From Deltaproteobacteria bacterium (GTDB taxonomy: Bacteria; Myxococcota_A; JAADFL01), in NCBI GenBank assembly GCA_013152945.1, contig JAADFL010000048.1:1-7398 (forward strand): DNA of 7,398 nucleotides, given 5' to 3'. The position numbers were made by a program, and so were the translations under genes. The notes below the pieces were generated by a model. It did not search any database. It was not told where the DNA came from and worked only from the letters and a program-made list of their open reading frames with translations. Below, piece after piece: positions 5,701 through 7,398 of the stretch (within the stretch, counting starts at the first letter, position 1; every line of letters starts with the position of its first letter).

Positions 5701-7264
5701 CCAGGGAACGCCTGTGGCCAGCGATCCGGTTGTAATTGGTAATACTCCTCCCGAATTGCAGAGTGCGTACATTACTCCGGACCCTGGATACGAGACATCC
5801 ACCTTGACATGCCACGGCCAGGGATATAGCGACATAGACAGCGATCCAGAGGGTTACCACTGGTCTTGGATAGTAAACGGTTCGGCAATAGTGGGGGCCA
5901 CTTCATCTACACTGGACGGCGCCTTTTTCGACAAGGGAGACCAGGTGGAGTGCAAGGCGACACCCTTTGACGGACAAGACGAGGGTGCATCCCGCACTAG
6001 TCCGGCAATCACTATAAAGAACAGTCCGCCCAGCACTCCTCAAGTCGTAATAACGCCGCACGAACCTGTCAATGACGATGATTTATCCTGCCAGGCGTCA
6101 GGATCGACCGACCCGGACCCAGGCGACTCTGTTAGCTATGAGTACACTTGGTATAAAGACGATGTCTTTTTTTCCAACAACCAGACAGTGAATTCAGCCG
6201 ACACCAGGTCCGGAGAAACATGGAAATGCGAGGCCAGGGCAAAGGACGACGACCCCACGCCTGCTTACAGTTCCGCGGGCTCTGACCAGGTGCTGGTGGC
6301 GGACGGTATTTGGACCAGGTTATCGCCTGGAGGCGATTCTCTGACAAAGGCGGCATATAGGCCTGCAGTACTGGATATCGTCAACAACAGGCTGATCCTC
6401 TTTGGAGGCATAAAGAATGCTTCGGTCCTGGACAGTCTTTTTGCCATGGACCTTGATGTAGGCTCGGAATCATGGTCAAGGCTTTCGCCTCCATCCTCTC
6501 CCGGGGCAAGGCGCATGCACTCAATGATAACCAACGGCGTTGCCGGCATATCCTTTGCGGGCAGGCTTACGGATGACAACGCAGACGATTCCGTATGGAC
6601 CCTTGATTATTCCAATGACGAATGGGCACAGAACATCACGTCAGGAGAGAAGCCGCCCGCCAGGTACGGACACACGGCCGTGTATTTCGTATCACAGGAC
6701 AAGATGGTGGTATTCGGCGGGTTCAATAACTCGGGTGATAGGTTGAATGACCTGTACGCCATGGATGATTCATCTTCTTCATGGTCAAAGGTTACTGCAA
6801 GCAACCCGCCGTCGGCCAGGGCAGGTCACGCGGCAGGTTACGAACCAAACTCGGATTGCATGATAGTATTCGGCGGTAATGACGGTTCCCTGAAAAACGA
6901 TGCCTGGAAACTTACTCTGGACGGCTCGGGCAACGGCACGTGGAGCCAGTTGGCGCCTATTGGGGATGGGCCTCCAACTGCCAGGCAGTTCGCTGCATAT
7001 ACCATGGCAATAGATCCGGAAACATCGAATCCGGTGTTTATTATTTTCGGAGGCCAGGTGGAGGGCGGCAGGACAAATGATCTTTGGGCTCTTGAACACC
7101 CGGGCGGCGGAGATCCGTCATGGAAAATGATTTACACCCACGGCGGTCCGCCTTTGCCCAGGGACGGAGCAGCCCTGATATTTGATCCTACAGGCAAAAG
7201 GCTCATACTGGTAGGGGGGCGCAGGGGCGGTACATACTTTAATGACGTGTGGCAATTCAAGTAG
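2726..7264 (+). CDS. Giant exported protein: Ig-like repeats, Cys-Trp-Cys Ig modules and C-terminal kelch propeller
   Basis: The product has 1512 residues from the ATG at 2726. A TTG at 2723 precedes it in frame, but GGGGG (2714-2718) is better spaced (7 bases) for the ATG. Lys21-Arg22 and a hydrophobic stretch (about 24-35) act as an export signal. It could be cut after an A-S-A site (residues 33-35) or lipid-modified at Cys39, although QQGC is a poor lipobox. Seven modules of about 105 residues follow (54-816), then four of about 93 residues with paired cysteines (819-1192), then a six-bladed kelch propeller (1194-1512). No membrane anchor or sorting tail is seen at the C-terminus. This is most likely a rigid Ig stalk holding a propeller head outside the inner membrane, perhaps for adhesion or glycan/protein binding. 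No catalytic motif is visible, so no enzyme activity is claimed. It is transcribed divergently from nifS and appears to be a single-gene unit, since the next gene is convergent. Confidence 0.93.
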   Translation: MNKQEFERFSFKPVNFNLSLKRLVYAAGLLVLASAQQGCRDQVLSLTNPENRLLVTITSPKDGDVVFPGDNLKIEVQASSRDGKVEEVDVFSYGALVDQVFSAVNPPMQQTTVAFSLSKLPGNIKEGKVVVIKAIAKTTNPRPAMVESSPVTLVVNDNRSPVVSLKQVSPPAAGTYYTAGEQILVFIQANDPNSGIGKLSLHVRGDFDENIAFEPGNTLVEAEHLFSFEIPYNLLNGRAEIWAEAEDSSKAVNKGESERLVLRIGSGVSDRDGPEVTFISPDPKNPQSPEPGEQVKVKVRARDKDNLVDAVGLNVTGAVPENQEENLYPDISPAEVEFSIQVPPYPSARDGDQVTLDAYATDSSRASNQGNSKQLVLRVTDKTPPQVTIVKPSGSQSVAPTQQVAVEVHAQDTNGLLDTIGISTVGALDFRDSFDLVPDSEQGDHTFNLIVPPDALCGAKITVTGVALDNAATPNQGVSAPLVLTVKDDTPPNVSITSPGDGTDVQPGARVQVETTADDINCMIDKIVLHATGAVSSDFEFDPNPDIATISHSFQVAVPLLARDADTIKLVLQAWDGGGLSSSTDPIELDINDKFPPLVNVLSVIDQDGRDILRDYGARVRPGSDLTVGVSASDVNSGIQEIGIEVLLDQTAIYTDSATFNGQTSAQHDFMFSIPGDAKEGTGVQLKITAVDSSRSANSFTRTVNLTVHEEGGPGVEILAPSFGDAFKVGETVDIKIHATDDGTGVSRINADVTGAAIYSDHADISPPGPDEERNFSFIVPSGAARDAKIFIDASALDAAQPANQGNATRVTVYVKNSPPSLTGCHITPPTPKTDDDVRCRPDGYSDPNRDPAGTFSYKWFVNGSRVTGITSDRLSGTNHFDKGDKLTCEVTPNDGQENGNPVTSPQVVVQNSPPSFSSAAITPNDPVTGDDLTCTAAGYSDPDSDALDSTLYQWFRGGVQIAGQTGQLLPSSQTWKGQSIYCRAIPNDGEDQGTPVASDPVVIGNTPPELQSAYITPDPGYETSTLTCHGQGYSDIDSDPEGYHWSWIVNGSAIVGATSSTLDGAFFDKGDQVECKATPFDGQDEGASRTSPAITIKNSPPSTPQVVITPHEPVNDDDLSCQASGSTDPDPGDSVSYEYTWYKDDVFFSNNQTVNSADTRSGETWKCEARAKDDDPTPAYSSAGSDQVLVADGIWTRLSPGGDSLTKAAYRPAVLDIVNNRLILFGGIKNASVLDSLFAMDLDVGSESWSRLSPPSSPGARRMHSMITNGVAGISFAGRLTDDNADDSVWTLDYSNDEWAQNITSGEKPPARYGHTAVYFVSQDKMVVFGGFNNSGDRLNDLYAMDDSSSSWSKVTASNPPSARAGHAAGYEPNSDCMIVFGGNDGSLKNDAWKLTLDGSGNGTWSQLAPIGDGPPTARQFAAYTMAIDPETSNPVFIIFGGQVEGGRTNDLWALEHPGGGDPSWKMIYTHGGPPLPRDGAALIFDPTGKRLILVGGRRGGTYFNDVWQFK
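2885..5173 (+). repeat. Seven tandem Ig-like/cadherin-like modules (protein-level repeat)
   Basis: Counting from the ATG, the modules cover about residues 54-157, 161-266, 274-382, 384-488, 491-593, 596-709 and 713-816. The shared pattern is PP-x-V-x-I-x-SP-x-x-G near the start, then PG-x-x-V-x-V-x-V-x-A-x-D, a G-[IL]-x-x-[IL] stretch, a TGA-like turn in several copies, an F-x-[FIV]-x-[VI]-P strand, and a closing A-x-D-...-N-x-G-...-L-x-V-x-D. Acidic residues at the boundaries (VNDN, VTDK, VKDD, INDK) resemble calcium-binding linkers of cadherin-like folds. Calcium binding is inference. The copies are diverged at the DNA level, so this is an old expansion. Module 6 is longest, and modules 4 and 5 each carry one lone cysteine (457, 522). 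Confidence 0.8.
5177..6301 (+). repeat. Four tandem Ig-like modules with Cys-Trp-Cys pattern (protein-level repeat)
   Basis: The modules are about residues 819-911, 913-1006, 1008-1098 and 1100-1192. Each begins after an N-[ST]-PP linker and has an ITP motif, then a cysteine in a [LV]-[TRS]-C strand, GYSDPDSD-like acidic turns, a W in a YxW strand, and a second cysteine in a C-[EKR]-A/V strand; the first three also carry [PN]-x-DG. The Cys/Trp/Cys triplets are 840/860/889, 935/955/983, 1029/1047/1076 and 1122/1142/1168. The cysteine spacing is nearly constant at 46-49. This is the disulfide-plus-tryptophan core of the Ig fold, and oxidation in the periplasm or outside the cell is expected. 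Module 1 has an extra Cys825. Similar repeats occur in secreted deltaproteobacterial proteins. Confidence 0.8.
6305..7261 (+). repeat. Six kelch repeats forming a C-terminal beta-propeller
   Basis: Kelch double glycines fall at residues 1227-1228, 1331-1332, 1383-1384, 1442-1443 and 1497-1498, with a degenerate Ala-Gly at 1278-1279. The period is about 51-59 residues. Each blade also shows the P-x-A-R-x-x-[HA] turn between blades, a D-[SLAV]-[LW] strand, and a tryptophan at its end (1250, 1300, 1353, 1406, 1466). The last blade stops at DVWQFK with no Trp strand, while an extra one (IWTRL, Trp1195) precedes the first blade. This fits closure of the ring by the N-terminal strand. Propellers of this kind bind partners or glycans; the ligand here is unknown. 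Confidence 0.85.
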
Positions 7265-7345
7265 TGATATTGGGATGGTTGTGTCTTTTTAACCGGAATT
7301 ATTGCAGCATAATGTCACCTTCGACCCCGTCGCCGCCCATCTCTT
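7265..7345. other. Short convergent intergenic gap
   Basis: The gap separates the stop of the large + strand gene from the stop of the minus-strand partial gene. A small hairpin, ATTAT (7298-7302) with ATAAT (7309-7313) around a 6-base loop, and a T5 run at 7286-7290 are present. They are not arranged as a good terminator for either strand. Confidence 0.4.
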
Positions 7346-7398
7346 TCACTGCTCGTCAGCACCAATGTCAGGCGCATCGCCGCTGGGACGGTCCTCGT
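7346..7398 (-). CDS. C-terminal tail of a parallel beta-helix / choice-of-anchor Q-type secreted protein, partial
   Basis: The minus-strand frame from 7396 encodes EDRPSGDAPDIGADEQ and stops at TGA (7348-7346). The DRP-x-G-x-APDIGADE pattern is the familiar ending of bacterial secreted right-handed beta-helix proteins, including the choice-of-anchor Q domain. There the text just before the stop is usually RP-x-G-x-x-x-DIGA-[YFD]-E. Such proteins are long, exported and often repeat-rich. Their roles are adhesive or polysaccharide-related, or unknown. Only 16 residues are visible, so the domain content upstream is unknown. It converges on the Ig/kelch gene with 81 bases between the stops. The two other minus-strand frames give no recognisable tail. 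Confidence 0.6.
   Translation of the reverse strand, partial: EDRPSGDAPDIGADEQ

Noticed and set aside
7298-7313. ATTAT/ATAAT hairpin as terminator between the convergent genes
   Set aside because: The 5-bp A/T-only stem is weak and lacks a following T-run on either strand.
7315-7398. Longer minus-strand frame at the right edge ending at 7315
   Set aside because: It encodes an arginine-rich tail with no recognisable motif, while the neighbouring frame gives the specific APDIGADE ending.

Overview
The window looks like a chromosomal segment of a Gram-negative bacterium, most likely a deltaproteobacterium in the broad sense (Myxococcota or a relative). This rests on an AgmX/PglI-type C-terminal tail at the left edge, an outer-membrane beta-barrel protein directly behind it, and a very long exported Ig-like/kelch protein. 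Base composition is roughly balanced and codon use is similar across the genes. I see no mobile element, CRISPR array, rRNA or tRNA. The lineage is an inference from gene content, not from a marker gene.

Left edge (1-768, + strand): the last 30 codons of a gene ending in a TonB-like AgmX/PglI C-terminal domain are followed after 7 bases by a 221-residue outer-membrane beta-barrel protein resembling the gliding-associated CglE family. The pair looks like one operon linking an inner-membrane, energy-coupled, envelope-spanning protein to an outer-membrane partner. A perfect dyad covers the stop codon of the first gene and part of the Shine-Dalgarno of the second.

769-1097 is non-coding and lies between convergent transcripts. 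It holds a good candidate intrinsic terminator for the minus-strand operon and a second, weaker hairpin.

1098-2491 (minus strand): a complete NifS/IscS-type cysteine desulfurase is followed after 5 bases by an unrecognised 73-residue protein with a C-x8-C-x2-C cluster. No IscU/NifU scaffold is present, so the small protein takes the place where a sulfur or Fe-S partner often sits.

2492-2725 is a divergent promoter region, with an exact TTGACA -35 box on each strand. From it a 1512-residue exported protein is read rightward (2726-7264). It has an N-terminal export signal, seven Ig-like/cadherin-like modules of about 105 residues, four Cys-Trp-Cys Ig-like modules of about 93 residues, and a C-terminal six-bladed kelch propeller. 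It is probably a surface stalk that presents a propeller head.

Right edge (7346-7398, minus strand): the last 16 codons of a convergent gene end in a DIGADE tail, typical of secreted parallel beta-helix / choice-of-anchor Q proteins. The right part of the window is therefore a neighbourhood of exported repeat proteins.
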